A DNA stretch of 64,000 nt, from contig QORU01000006.1 in the NCBI GenBank assembly GCA_003574785.1, positions 124,001-188,000 on the forward strand. The letters are read 5' to 3'. The notes below the pieces were generated by a model. The model ran no database searches and had not been told where the DNA came from. It saw only the letters and a program-made list of their open reading frames with translations. A program made the translations under genes and the position numbers. Shown piece after piece: positions 1 to 7,937 of the stretch. The first letter of the stretch is position 1. Every line of letters begins with the position of its first letter. The stretch comes from Taklimakanibacter deserti. Lineage in GTDB: Bacteria; Pseudomonadota; Alphaproteobacteria; Rhizobiales; Aestuariivirgaceae.

Positions 1-158
1 ACCTTGCCGAGTGGATTCTCGGCGAAGACGGTGTCATTGCGGCGCGTCGGGCTGGTCTCGTGATGGATGACCTCGAGACGATGCGCGAGCCCGGCCTCAT
101 GCGCGAAGACCAGCGCCTTGCGCGCATAGGGCGAATGGGTCTGGTAGTAGAGCTTCAT
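1..158 (-). CDS. Glutathione S-transferase, N-terminal fragment (cut by window edge)
   Basis: Reading the minus strand from an ATG at 158 gives 52 residues beginning MKLYYQTHSPYARK and ending at an ENPLGK motif at the window edge. This is the thioredoxin-like N-terminal domain of a GST, with the usual first strand, an S-P-Y-A-R-K helix start where the catalytic Ser or Cys normally sits, and the N-P-x-G-K loop before the cis-Pro strand. The C-terminal helical domain lies outside the window. It follows rpmF by 24 bp in the same reading frame: the rpmF stop codon is 8 codons before this ATG, so the two are probably co-transcribed. The substrate cannot be judged. Confidence 0.75.
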   Translation of the reverse strand, partial: MKLYYQTHSPYARKALVFAHEAGLAHRLEVIHHETSPTRRNDTVFAENPLGK

Positions 159-182
159 CGCGATGATGAAGCGGAGCGGATC

Positions 183-368
183 TTAGAACTCGCTCTTGGG
201 CTCGAGGATCTGGCGGCCCTTATACATGCCGGTCTTGAGGTCGACATGATGCGGACGGCGCAGCTCGCCGGACTTCTTGTCTTCGATCCAGGTGACGGTC
301 ATGAGCTTGTGGCCCGAGCGGCGCATGCCGATGCGGCTGCGGGACATTTTCTTGCGTGGAACGGCCAT
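183..368 (-). CDS. rpmF: 50S ribosomal protein L32
   Basis: The 61-residue basic protein starts [12 protein letters not shown] and ends in EPKSEF. The start is fixed by the invariant AVPKRK-like N-terminus of bacterial L32, and the length is normal for alphaproteobacteria, whose L32 often lacks the four zinc cysteines (none here). It is a structural protein of the large ribosomal subunit. It lies 65 bp downstream of mtgA on the same strand, the usual order in Hyphomicrobiales. Confidence 0.95.
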   Translation of the reverse strand: MAVPRKKMSRSRIGMRRSGHKLMTVTWIEDKKSGELRRPHHVDLKTGMYKGRQILEPKSEF

Positions 369-433
369 CGAAACTCTCCATGAAACAAAAGGCGCAAGCC
401 CGGCCGGGCCGGGGCGCCGAAAAAGATGGGGGC

Positions 434-1261
434 TTATAGCGGGCTTCTGAGCCCAAGACAAGTCACATAGGGCCCCATGATGTTCATCCGGGCCATGATC
501 CGCTGGGCGACCCCGCTGACCCGTTTTGACGGCCTTCCGGCGCTTCTCTTGATCGGATTGGGCAGGACGGCCGCCAGGAGTGCCGCCTCCCGCTTGGTCA
601 ACTTGGCCGCCGGCTTCTTGAAGTGATAGCGCGACGCGGCTTCCGCCCCATAGACGCCGGGCGCCCATTCGACGATGTTGAGATAGACCTCGATCATGCG
701 GCGTTTAGTCCAGATGAGGTCCATCCAGTAGGCGAGCGGCAGCTCGAGCACCTTGCGGATCGGATTGCGGCCGTCCCACAGGAACAAATTCTTGGCGGTC
801 TGCATGGAAATGGTGCTGGCACCCCGGATCGGCCCCTCGCCGTCGCCATCGGTCGCCTCATCGAGGACATCGCTGAATTCGATCCAGTCGACGCCATTAT
901 GCGAGCAGAAGCGCGCATCCTCCGACGAGACGACGGCAAGCGGCAGATAGGGCGAGATCTTATCGAGACTCACCCAGTCATAGGAAATGCCGTTGCCATT
1001 GACGAGGCGGGTGATCATCAGATTGGAAACGGGCGGCGGCACCACCGCATAGACGAAGGTCATCAGCAAAGGCCACAAGGCGATAAAGACGGCCACCGTG
1101 GCGATCCGGCGCGGCCATGGGTCGAAACGGCTGAGGAAGCCACGGTTGAGCCAGCTCTTTCGCGCCACAGGCAAGGTCCCGCTTCTTGTGCCGGCGGGGC
1201 TGTCCGGCTGTGCCCCGCGCCTCGTCAGAAGCGCTCGCCGCTTGACCCCGATATCAGTCAT
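434..1261 (-). CDS. mtgA: Monofunctional biosynthetic peptidoglycan transglycosylase
   Basis: This 275-residue protein has a single N-terminal membrane anchor at about residues 52-74 and a GT51 domain. It polymerises lipid II into glycan strands on the periplasmic face of the inner membrane and has no transpeptidase domain. Visible GT51 motifs are [12 protein letters not shown] with the catalytic Glu at residue 114, the [17 protein letters not shown] block near 147-162, and the [11 protein letters not shown] and [10 protein letters not shown] segments. The ATG at 1261 gives the usual family length with a basic cytoplasmic tail. It is divergent from ispA (57 bp between starts) and upstream of rpmF. 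Confidence 0.95.
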   Translation of the reverse strand: MTDIGVKRRALLTRRGAQPDSPAGTRSGTLPVARKSWLNRGFLSRFDPWPRRIATVAVFIALWPLLMTFVYAVVPPPVSNLMITRLVNGNGISYDWVSLDKISPYLPLAVVSSEDARFCSHNGVDWIEFSDVLDEATDGDGEGPIRGASTISMQTAKNLFLWDGRNPIRKVLELPLAYWMDLIWTKRRMIEVYLNIVEWAPGVYGAEAASRYHFKKPAAKLTKREAALLAAVLPNPIKRSAGRPSKRVSGVAQRIMARMNIMGPYVTCLGLRSPL

Positions 1262-1318
1262 GACCCTGCATGTGCAACGGGGTCGGAGGACATCGCTCGT
1301 CGCGCAAAAAGATAGATA

Positions 1319-2320
1319 ATGACATCGAGGCCGGTGGTCATGATGCGTCCTGGTTGCGCGCTGGTTGAGTTTACCCCGCCCTCTCGGTACAGGTGTCGCA
1401 AACTAGCACAGGAATTGGCTTTGGCGTCACTCTTGGATTTCGAGCAGCATCTCAAGGCCTTCGCTGCGGCGATCGAGGCGCATCTCGACCGTCTCCTGCC
1501 GACGGAAGCGGCACCCGCCCCGCGTCTCGTCGAGGCGATGCGCTATGCCTTGCTGGCGCCGGGCAAGCGGATCAGGCCTTTCTTCGTGGCCGAGAGCGCC
1601 CGTCTCTTCGGCGTGGATGCGCGCCAGGCCTTGCAGGCGGGTGCGGCGATCGAATGCGTGCACTGCTATTCGCTCGTCCATGACGACCTGCCGGCGATGG
1701 ACGATGACGACCTGCGCCGCGGCCGCCCCACCGTGCACAAGGCCTTCGACGAAGCCACCGCGATATTGGCGGGCGATGCGCTTTTGACCTTCGCTTTCGA
1801 GATCCTGGGCGCGCCCGAGACGCATCCCGATGCGAGCGTGCGCGTGGAACTGGTGAGCGAGCTCGCCCGGGCGGCGGGCAAGGACGGCATGGCCGGCGGT
1901 CAGATGCTCGATCTCGAAGCCGAGAGCGCCCGCATCGCCGATATCGACCGCATCATCACCTTGCAGGCGATGAAGACCGGCGCGCTCTTCCGCTTCGCCT
2001 GTCTTTCCGGCGCGATCATGGGCAAGGCCGGCGGGGCCGAGCGCCAAGCCTTGACAATCTATGCCGACAGGATCGGGCTCGCTTTCCAGATCACCGACGA
2101 CATCCTCGATGTCGTTGCCTCGAGCGCCGCCCTCGGCAAGGCGACCGGCAAGGACCAGGCCGCCGGCAAGGCGACTTTCGTGGATCTTCTCGGTCTGGCC
2201 GGCGCCAAGGCCGAGGCACGGAAACTGGTGCAGGAGGCCAAGGACGCGATACGAGGATTTGGCGGCAAGGCCCATGTCTTCACCGCCGCCGCCGACTATG
2301 TGGCGGGACGGGAGAAATAG
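1319..2320 (+). CDS. ispA: Polyprenyl (farnesyl/geranylgeranyl) diphosphate synthase
   Basis: This short-chain trans-prenyltransferase condenses isopentenyl diphosphate with allylic diphosphates, supplying ubiquinone, carotenoid, hopanoid and undecaprenyl synthesis. Both aspartate-rich motifs are present: DDLPAMDDDD at about residues 122-131 and TDDILD at about 259-264, with the GKRIRPF substrate loop near 82-88. With the ATG used here it has 333 residues. The first ~34 look unlike the family, and a TTG at 1421 preceded by AGGA with 7-bp spacing would give a start (TTG-A-S-L-L-D-F) closer to family norm, so the true N-terminus is uncertain. Chain length specificity cannot be read by eye. Confidence 0.93.
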   Translation: MTSRPVVMMRPGCALVEFTPPSRYRCRKLAQELALASLLDFEQHLKAFAAAIEAHLDRLLPTEAAPAPRLVEAMRYALLAPGKRIRPFFVAESARLFGVDARQALQAGAAIECVHCYSLVHDDLPAMDDDDLRRGRPTVHKAFDEATAILAGDALLTFAFEILGAPETHPDASVRVELVSELARAAGKDGMAGGQMLDLEAESARIADIDRIITLQAMKTGALFRFACLSGAIMGKAGGAERQALTIYADRIGLAFQITDDILDVVASSAALGKATGKDQAAGKATFVDLLGLAGAKAEARKLVQEAKDAIRGFGGKAHVFTAAADYVAGREK

Positions 2321-2324
2321 CCGG

Positions 2325-3170
2325 TCAGATCATCGGCAGGCCGCGCGGCTTGACGCCCAGCGGGAAGGCCTCTTCGAGACGCGCAATATCGGCATCGCTG
2401 AGCGTGACGGCGCTCGCCTTGGCGTTCTCTTCCACATGCGAAAGGCGCGCCGCTTTCGGGATGGCGAAGACGGAAGCCTTGCGCGTGAGGAAAGCGAGCG
2501 CCACCTGATGCAGGCTCAAGCCCTTGGCCTTGGCGACATCGGCCAGCACATAGCCGCCCTTGCTGTTGCGCGCCGGGAAGCCCGCATGGCCGAAGGGACT
2601 ATAGGCCACCACCGCGACATCATGCTGCTCGCACCAGGGGATGACCGCATGCTCGATGGCGCGCTCACCCAGATGATAGAGCACCTGGTTGCAGGCGATC
2701 CGGCCCTTGCCCGCGATGGTGAGGGCTTCGGCGAGATCCTCCTCGTCGAAATTGCTGACACCCCAGGAGAGGATCTTGCCCTCGCGCTTGAGCTCCTCGA
2801 AGGCGGCGAAGGTCTCGGCCAGGGGATGCTGGCCGCGCCAATGCAATAGATAGCAATCGAGCCGATCGGTCTTCAGACGCTTGAGCGACGCTTCGCATGC
2901 GCGGCGCGTTCCAGCCTTGGAGGCATTGGTCGGCAGGACCTTGGACACGAGGAAGACGTCGTCGCGCACGTCCCGGATCGCCTCGCCGACGATCGTCTCG
3001 GCGGCGCCTGCGCCATACATCTCCGCCGTGTCGATATGGTTGAGGCCAAGCTCGACGCCCCGCCGCAAGGCCGCGATGGCGACGAGACGATCGGCCTGCT
3101 CGATATACCAGGTGCCCTGGCCGATGACGGAAACATCTGCCTGTGCTGCGCCAAAGCGTCGTTTCTGCAT
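2325..3170 (-). CDS. Aldo/keto reductase family oxidoreductase
   Basis: The protein is a 281-residue TIM-barrel NADPH-dependent carbonyl reductase. The catalytic tetrad is visible as D47 and Y52 (HIDTAEMYG), K77 (LVSKVLP) and H110 (YLLHW), and the nucleotide-binding end has IPKAARLSHVEENAKA. It resembles the YajO/YdbC-like soluble AKRs that reduce aldehydes and ketones; the substrate is unknown. It is convergent with ispA (4 bp between stops) and 14 bp downstream of a small unknown gene. Confidence 0.9.
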   Translation of the reverse strand: MQKRRFGAAQADVSVIGQGTWYIEQADRLVAIAALRRGVELGLNHIDTAEMYGAGAAETIVGEAIRDVRDDVFLVSKVLPTNASKAGTRRACEASLKRLKTDRLDCYLLHWRGQHPLAETFAAFEELKREGKILSWGVSNFDEEDLAEALTIAGKGRIACNQVLYHLGERAIEHAVIPWCEQHDVAVVAYSPFGHAGFPARNSKGGYVLADVAKAKGLSLHQVALAFLTRKASVFAIPKAARLSHVEENAKASAVTLSDADIARLEEAFPLGVKPRGLPMI

Positions 3171-3184
3171 GAATCAGTCTCCGA

Positions 3185-3400
3185 TTATGCCCGTCTCGAA
3201 TTCTCTTCGATGTGGAAATAGGCTGAATCGCCAACGAGCTCGCCCATCAGGTCATCGACCGCCGTCACCAGCATGTCGCACCTTTTGCGCAGATCCGAGT
3301 CGGGCCGCTCGCCACGGCTGCAAGCGATGGAGAGATTGCGTGTGATGGCGAGACATTGGACGAAATGCTGACGGTCGGAGAAGCTGAAGGGGCGGCTCAT
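3185..3400 (-). CDS. Small hypothetical protein (71 aa)
   Basis: Unrecognised. The 71-residue reading frame starts MSRPFSFSDRQHF and contains a helical, Cys-poor middle (two cysteines) ending in an acidic-basic tail. It lies between ispG and the aldo/keto reductase on the same strand with short gaps, and its codon choice resembles neighbouring genes, which argues for a real gene. The start region carries only a weak GAGTGA ribosome site. No domain or membrane segment is visible. Confidence 0.5.
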   Translation of the reverse strand: MSRPFSFSDRQHFVQCLAITRNLSIACSRGERPDSDLRKRCDMLVTAVDDLMGELVGDSAYFHIEENSRRA

Positions 3401-3459
3401 GGGTCACTCGCTATGGTGGATCGGGGAAGTGAGATCATAGAACGAATGAGGAACAAAGT

Positions 3460-4704
3460 TCAATGATTTTTGCCGGCCGCCTCGAGATTTTCCTGCCCCC
3501 AGCGCTCCTTGACGTAAGTTTCGACGATGGACTTGAACTGGTTGGCGATATCGGCGCCGCGCAAGGTCGCGATCTTCCTGCCGTCGACATAGACCGGAGC
3601 TGACGGCAGCTCGCCGGTTCCCGGCAGCGAGATCCCGATATCGGCATGCTTGGATTCGCCCGGGCCGTTGACGATGCAGCCCATCACCGCGAGCTGCAAA
3701 GTCTCGAAGCCCGGATAGTCGCGGCGCCAGTCGACCATGCGCTCGCGCACATAGGTCTGGATGTCCTGGGCGAGCTCCTGGAAGACGGTCGAGGTGGTGC
3801 GCCCACAGCCGGGACAGGCGATGACTATGGGCGCGAAGGATCGGAGGCCCATGGTCTGCAGGATCTCCTGCGCGACGGTGACCTCGCGGGTGCGGTCGCC
3901 GCCGGGCTCGGGTGTCAGCGAGATGCGGATCGTGTCGCCGATGCCCTCTTGCAGGAGGACCGAGAGGGCCGCCGTCGAGGCGACGATGCCTTTCGAGCCC
4001 ATGCCGGCTTCGGTGAGGCCGAGATGCAGCGCATAGTCGCAGCGTTTCGCCAGCAGCCGATAGACGGCGATCAGATCCTGCACTTCCGAGCATTTGGCCG
4101 AGATGATGATTTTGTCGGCACCAAGACCCAGTTCGCGCGCCCGTGCAGCCGACAGCACGCCTGATTGCACCACCGCCTCGTGCATCACGGCCCTGGCTTC
4201 GATCGGCGCCGAAGACTTGGCATTCCGGTCCATGAGCTCGGTCAACAGCGCCTGGTCGAGCGAGCCCCAATTGACGCCGATGCGGACAGGCTTGTCGAAT
4301 TTGAGCGCAATCTCGATCATCATGCCGAAATTGCGGTCCTTCTTCTCCTTGAAGCCGACATTGCCGGGATTGATGCGGTATTTCGCCAAGGCCTCGGCGC
4401 AGGCCGGATACTGGCTGAGCAGCATATGGCCGTTATAGTGGAAGTCGCCGACGATCGGCACATCGAGCCCCGTGGCCCTGACCCGGTCGCGAATATGGGG
4501 AACCGCGGCTGCCGCTTCCTCACGGTCGACGGTGATGCGCACGATCTCGGAACCCGCTTTGTGAAGCTCCACGATCTGCCGCGCCGTCCCCTCGATATCC
4601 GCCGTGTCCGTATTGGTCATGGACTGCACGACGATCGGCGCACCGCCGCCGATCGTGACGGAACCGGTCGCAACGCCAATCGATTTTCTGCGGGGCAGGA
4701 GCAT
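3460..4704 (-). CDS. ispG: 4-hydroxy-3-methylbut-2-enyl diphosphate synthase (GcpE)
   Basis: IspG is the penultimate enzyme of the MEP isoprenoid pathway; it reduces ME-cPP to HMBPP using a [4Fe-4S] cluster and ferredoxin or flavodoxin. At 414 residues it has normal proteobacterial length. The TIM-barrel part begins with [19 protein letters not shown] and [11 protein letters not shown]. The cluster cysteines lie in [10 protein letters not shown] and in [15 protein letters not shown] in the C-terminal reductase-like domain. It shares the isoprenoid theme with ispA about 1.1 kb away, although the two are not one operon. Confidence 0.96.
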   Translation of the reverse strand: MLLPRRKSIGVATGSVTIGGGAPIVVQSMTNTDTADIEGTARQIVELHKAGSEIVRITVDREEAAAAVPHIRDRVRATGLDVPIVGDFHYNGHMLLSQYPACAEALAKYRINPGNVGFKEKKDRNFGMMIEIALKFDKPVRIGVNWGSLDQALLTELMDRNAKSSAPIEARAVMHEAVVQSGVLSAARARELGLGADKIIISAKCSEVQDLIAVYRLLAKRCDYALHLGLTEAGMGSKGIVASTAALSVLLQEGIGDTIRISLTPEPGGDRTREVTVAQEILQTMGLRSFAPIVIACPGCGRTTSTVFQELAQDIQTYVRERMVDWRRDYPGFETLQLAVMGCIVNGPGESKHADIGISLPGTGELPSAPVYVDGRKIATLRGADIANQFKSIVETYVKERWGQENLEAAGKNH

Positions 4705-4710
4705 GCGGGG

Positions 4711-5508
4711 TTAATTGGTCTTCGGCAGCGCCAAGGTCAAGACAAACAGCGCCGCAGCCATGAGCACGATCGAGGGGCCGGAGGGTGAATCGAGGAGGCC
4801 CGAAAGGATGAGCCCCGCCACCACCGCGACCATGCCGATGAGGCTTGCTGCGACCGCCATGCCCTCGGGCGAGCGCACCATGCGCCGCGCCGCCGCTGCC
4901 GGGATGATGAGGAGTGCGGTGATGAGCAGGATGCCGACGATCTTCATGGCGACGGCGATGAGGACGGCGATCAGCAGCACGAAGCCCACTTCCACTCTTT
5001 GCGCCTTGACGCCCTCGGCGGTGGCGAGTTCCTCATGCACGGTCAGCGCCAGGAGATCGCGCCACAGATAGGCGATGCCGATCATCACCGCGGCACCCCC
5101 GAGCCACACCCAGAGAATGTCCTCGCGCGTCACGGTGAGGATGTCGCCGAAGAGCAGGCTCATCAGGTCGAAGCGCACCCAGGTGAGAAGGCTCGCCACC
5201 ACGATGCCTGCGGCGAGTGCCCCATGCGACAGGATGCCGAGCAGCGTGTCGGTGGCGAGCTCGCGCTGCGAGCGCAGCGCCAGGAGGGCGATGGCGAGCG
5301 CCACGGTCGTGGCGATGACGCCGAGGGTGAGATCGACGCCGAAGAGGAGGCCGAGGCCCACGCCGAGCAGCGAGGCATGAGCCAGCGTCTCGCCGAAATA
5401 GGCCATGCGCCGCCAGACGATGAAGCAGCCGACCGGCCCGGCGATCGCAGCGATCCCGAGTCCGGCGATGAGCGCCCGCTGGAAGAAGGGTTCGAAGAAG
5501 ATGGTCAT
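4711..5508 (-). CDS. znuB: Zinc ABC transporter permease
   Basis: ZnuB is an integral membrane permease of the ABC-3 metal family with about eight predicted hydrophobic helices across 265 residues. The start ATG at 5508 (MTIFFEPFFQRAL) is chosen because the longer frame would read through an intergenic repeat and the family begins here. It would move Zn2+ delivered by periplasmic ZnuA across the inner membrane, energised by ZnuC. It lies downstream of znuC with a 140-bp gap filled by an inverted repeat. No znuA is present in the window. Confidence 0.92.
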   Translation of the reverse strand: MTIFFEPFFQRALIAGLGIAAIAGPVGCFIVWRRMAYFGETLAHASLLGVGLGLLFGVDLTLGVIATTVALAIALLALRSQRELATDTLLGILSHGALAAGIVVASLLTWVRFDLMSLLFGDILTVTREDILWVWLGGAAVMIGIAYLWRDLLALTVHEELATAEGVKAQRVEVGFVLLIAVLIAVAMKIVGILLITALLIIPAAAARRMVRSPEGMAVAASLIGMVAVVAGLILSGLLDSPSGPSIVLMAAALFVLTLALPKTN

Positions 5509-5518
5509 GCTTCTATTC

Positions 5519-5636
5519 CCCTCCCCCTTGCAGGGAGGGGTTAGGGGTGGGGGTTGTTTCAGCCGTCGCTCTGCACGACGAAGAATGGAGGGACCACCCG
5601 ACCCCCACCCTTGATCCCTCCCCGCAAGGGGGAGGG
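5519..5636. repeat. Palindromic intergenic repeat between znuC and znuB
   Basis: Two 36-base arms at 5519-5554 and 5601-5636 are inverted copies that differ at only 4 positions. Each arm also contains an inner CCCTCCCC/GGGGAGGG-type palindrome. In RNA the whole element would fold into a long GC-rich hairpin. It sits inside the znuCB transcript and resembles the short palindromic repeats scattered between genes in Hyphomicrobiales genomes. It carries no coding sequence. Confidence 0.85.
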
Positions 5637-5648
5637 AAAATATGACGA

Positions 5649-6437
5649 TCAATGCTTATGGTCATGGTGCTTGTGATCATGGCTGTGGCCGTGGCTCAGA
5701 TCGTGGCTTTCATGATCGTGATCGTGATGATGCGAATAGGCCGCGATCACCCGCGCCGCCTGCGGACCGAAGAGTTTTGCAAATTCGGGATCGTGCCTGA
5801 CCGCTTCCGGTCCGCCTTCGCAGCAGACATGGCCGTTGAGGCAGATGACCCGGTCGCTTTCCGCCATGACCATATGGAGGTCATGACTCACCATCAGGAT
5901 GCCGCAGCCATGCTGCCGCCTGATCTCCGAGATGAGCTCATAGAGCTTCGTCTCGCCGATGAAGTCGACCGCCTGTACCGGCTCGTCGAGCACCAGGAGC
6001 TCAGGCTTGCGCAAGAGTGCCCGCGCCAGGAGCGCCCGCTGCAACTCGCCGCCCGACAGCGAGGCGACGGATGCATCCTTCAGATGCGCGATGCCGGTCT
6101 CGGCGAGTGCCGCATCGATATCCGCGGGCGCAGGTCTCAGCGTCAGCGACAGGAGTCGCTTCACGTCGAGCGGTACATTGGGCGCCAGCGGGAAGCGCTG
6201 CGGCACATAGCCGACGCGCAAGGATGGATTGCGCAGGACGCGCCCGCCGGTCACCGCCTGGAGGCCCAGGAGCACGCGCACCAGCGACGACTTGCCGGCG
6301 CCATTGGGGCCGATGAGGGTCACGATCTCGCCAGGCATCACATCGATATCGACATGATCGAGGATGACGCGGTTGCCCAGTGTGAGGGAAATGCCGCGGC
6401 CTTCGATGAGCGGCTCGCCGTGAACCAGCGCGTCCAT
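5649..6437 (-). CDS. znuC: Zinc ABC transporter ATP-binding protein
   Basis: The 262-residue ABC ATPase has Walker A GPNGAGKSS, signature LSGGELQRALLARAL, Walker B LLVLDEP and a switch His in MVSHD. The C-terminal ~30 residues form a His/Asp-rich tail (HSHDHKHHDHKH) likely to bind zinc, a common feature of ZnuC in this group. The ATG at 6437 (MDALVHGEP) is preferred to the frame's upstream TTG codon; it lies just 3' of the zur stop and inside the operon. It energises ZnuB. Regulation is expected through the Zur operator upstream of zur. Confidence 0.95.
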   Translation of the reverse strand: MDALVHGEPLIEGRGISLTLGNRVILDHVDIDVMPGEIVTLIGPNGAGKSSLVRVLLGLQAVTGGRVLRNPSLRVGYVPQRFPLAPNVPLDVKRLLSLTLRPAPADIDAALAETGIAHLKDASVASLSGGELQRALLARALLRKPELLVLDEPVQAVDFIGETKLYELISEIRRQHGCGILMVSHDLHMVMAESDRVICLNGHVCCEGGPEAVRHDPEFAKLFGPQAARVIAAYSHHHDHDHESHDLSHGHSHDHKHHDHKH

Positions 6438-6442
6438 GATGG

Positions 6443-6916
6443 TCAGGCGCTCCCGGCGCAATGGCTGCAGCGGCCCGAAATCTCGATGACGGTGCGCTCA
6501 GGTCTGAAACCCTGCGCCGCCGCCTGCCGGCCGAGGCCTGAGAAGGTCTCGGGACTGTCGAGCTCGGCGACGATGCCGCAGCCTTCGCAAATGAGGAGGG
6601 CTGCAGGCTCGCCCTCATGCGCATGCGAGCAGGCGATGAAGGCATTGCGGCTCTCGATCTTGTGCACCAGGCCATGCGCCAGGAGGAAATCGAGCGCCCG
6701 ATAGACGGTGATCGGCGCCGGGCGCGGCCCGTTGGCGGCCATGCGCTCGATGATCTCATAGGCGCCGGCCGCCTGATGGCTCTGGGCCACGCAGTCGAGC
6801 ACGTCGCGGCGCTGCGTGGTGAGCCTGGAGCCGCGACGCTCGCAGATGCGCTCGGCCCGTTTCACGAGATCGGCGGTGCAGTGATCGTGGTTGTGACGGG
6901 GATCGGGGAAGCTCAT
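6443..6916 (-). CDS. zur: Fur-family zinc uptake regulator
   Basis: The 157-residue Fur-family repressor has an N-terminal winged helix (RLTTQRRDVLDCV and the ITVYRALDFL recognition region) and a C-terminal metal-binding domain. It has the Cys pairs of Zur in LICEGCG and GRCSHC, and an N-terminal HNHDHC segment typical of alphaproteobacterial Zur. With zinc bound it would repress zinc-uptake genes. The ATG at 6916 directly abuts a perfect palindrome, so there is no room for a Shine-Dalgarno; the mRNA may be leaderless. Its end lies 5 bp before the znuC start, giving a zur-znuC-znuB operon. Confidence 0.94.
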   Translation of the reverse strand: MSFPDPRHNHDHCTADLVKRAERICERRGSRLTTQRRDVLDCVAQSHQAAGAYEIIERMAANGPRPAPITVYRALDFLLAHGLVHKIESRNAFIACSHAHEGEPAALLICEGCGIVAELDSPETFSGLGRQAAAQGFRPERTVIEISGRCSHCAGSA

Positions 6917-6937
6917 GACTGTTATATTATAACAGTC
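6917..6937. promoter_or_regulatory. Zur operator (perfect palindrome at the zur start codon)
   Basis: Two perfect 10-base half-sites, GACTGTTATA and TATAACAGTC, are separated by one T. The TGTTATA/TATAACA core is the half-site known for alphaproteobacterial Zur. The site touches the zur ATG, so a bound repressor would cover the transcription start of zur-znuCB. This indicates autoregulation. Confidence 0.88.
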
Positions 6938-6947
6938 TCCTTGAATT

Positions 6948-7640
6948 TCAAACCTTGATATCGGCGAGCCAATGGCGCGCAGCCTCGAGGGTCTCCTCGG
7001 GCGTCTCCAGCGTCGGGAGGTGGCCGCAATCGGCGATCTCGACATAACGGGCATAGGGTATGAGTCCCGCCATCCGCAAGCCGTCCGCCGCCGGGGCGAA
7101 CTGGTCATGCACGCCCCATAGCAGAAGCGTCGGACAGGCGATGCGCCCGATGTCGTTCCAGCGGTCGGGGCGTGTCGCCAGGGCATCGGCCTGGCGTGCC
7201 ACCTTGAGCGGGTCCGAGCGCCGCGCCATGGCCAGGAACTTGTCGGCCGCCCATGGCCCGCGCTCGCCCGGCAGATGCGTGATCATCTTGTAGAACTGCT
7301 GGTAGACGTCTTCGGCCTCGCCGCCGCGCAATTTGGCGCTGCGCTCGAGCCCGGCCTGTGGGCTTGCGATCGCGCCCGCCCCTGCCCCGATGATCCACAG
7401 GCCTTTCACGCGTTCGGGTGCCGCGAGCGCCACCTCCCGCGCCACATGGCCGCCGAAGGACGTGCCCATGACGATGAAGTCGCCCTCGATTTGGCCCAGC
7501 AGCTTCTCGGCGCAGGCCGCGAGCGTCGCCTCATAGGGGATGATGATCCGTGGACTGACGAGATCGGAGAGCGCCGGGATAATGTCCTCATAGAGGCCTT
7601 CATCGCAGCACAGAGCGGGGATCATGACGAGCGGGATCAT
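6948..7640 (-). CDS. Alpha/beta fold hydrolase
   Basis: The 230-residue alpha/beta hydrolase has the nucleophile elbow GTSFGGH (Ser), an acid in WGVHDQFAP and a catalytic His in DCGHLPTLETP, the order found in MhpC/BioH-like esterases. The ATG at 7640 (MIPLVMIPALCCDEGLY) is chosen over an upstream TTG. It has no signal peptide and is cytosolic. It ends 31 bp before the zur start on the same strand, so the Zur operator lies in the gap. The substrate is not predictable. Confidence 0.88.
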   Translation of the reverse strand: MIPLVMIPALCCDEGLYEDIIPALSDLVSPRIIIPYEATLAACAEKLLGQIEGDFIVMGTSFGGHVAREVALAAPERVKGLWIIGAGAGAIASPQAGLERSAKLRGGEAEDVYQQFYKMITHLPGERGPWAADKFLAMARRSDPLKVARQADALATRPDRWNDIGRIACPTLLLWGVHDQFAPAADGLRMAGLIPYARYVEIADCGHLPTLETPEETLEAARHWLADIKV

Positions 7641-7937
7641 GCGCGCACAACCTCCACCCAACCGGCGGGGTTTGAAGGACGATAATCCTGACGCGATTGC
7701 CGGGCCGGATACAGGGATTTGCAGGGATTATCAGGGAGTTTTCGCAAAAATATACCGAGTCTAGTTATATCAAAGGGTTAGCCTTCATGAGCAGGGAATT
7801 TTCCCTGCAGATCTACAGGGAAAACAGGATCGGCGATCATAGGACATTTTCCACAAGAAGCGGACGCATTGTCCTATCGTGAGATTCTCCAACGGTTTGG
7901 CCCACGATTGCAAGGGCTGCCGGCTCTTTTCCCGCTC
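7641..7937. repeat. Non-coding gap with a cluster of CAGGGA repeats
   Basis: No convincing gene is present in this AT-richer gap between two outward-facing features. Three CAGGGA words start at 7712, 7722 and 7732, exactly 10 bp apart. A CAGGGAA-tt-TTCCCTG hairpin lies at 7792-7807 and another CAGGGAAAA at 7816. A 61-codon plus-strand frame (7697-7882) crosses the repeats but has poor codon usage, so I do not call it. The region could be a protein-binding array or a remnant of a mobile element. Confidence 0.5.

Noticed and set aside
623..1315. Long plus-strand open frame opposite mtgA
   Set aside because: It is the GC-rich shadow of mtgA; the minus strand carries clear GT51 motifs.
5509..5652. 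48-codon N-terminal extension of ZnuB
   Set aside because: It translates the inverted repeat (Pro/Gly-rich) and is absent from the family; ATG 5508 fits.
7708..7830. CRISPR-like array
   Set aside because: Repeat units are only 6-10 bases with no spacers of constant length and no cas genes in the window.
7697..7882. 61-codon plus-strand frame across the CAGGGA repeats
   Set aside because: Low-complexity origin in repeats, no ribosome site and no protein-like pattern.
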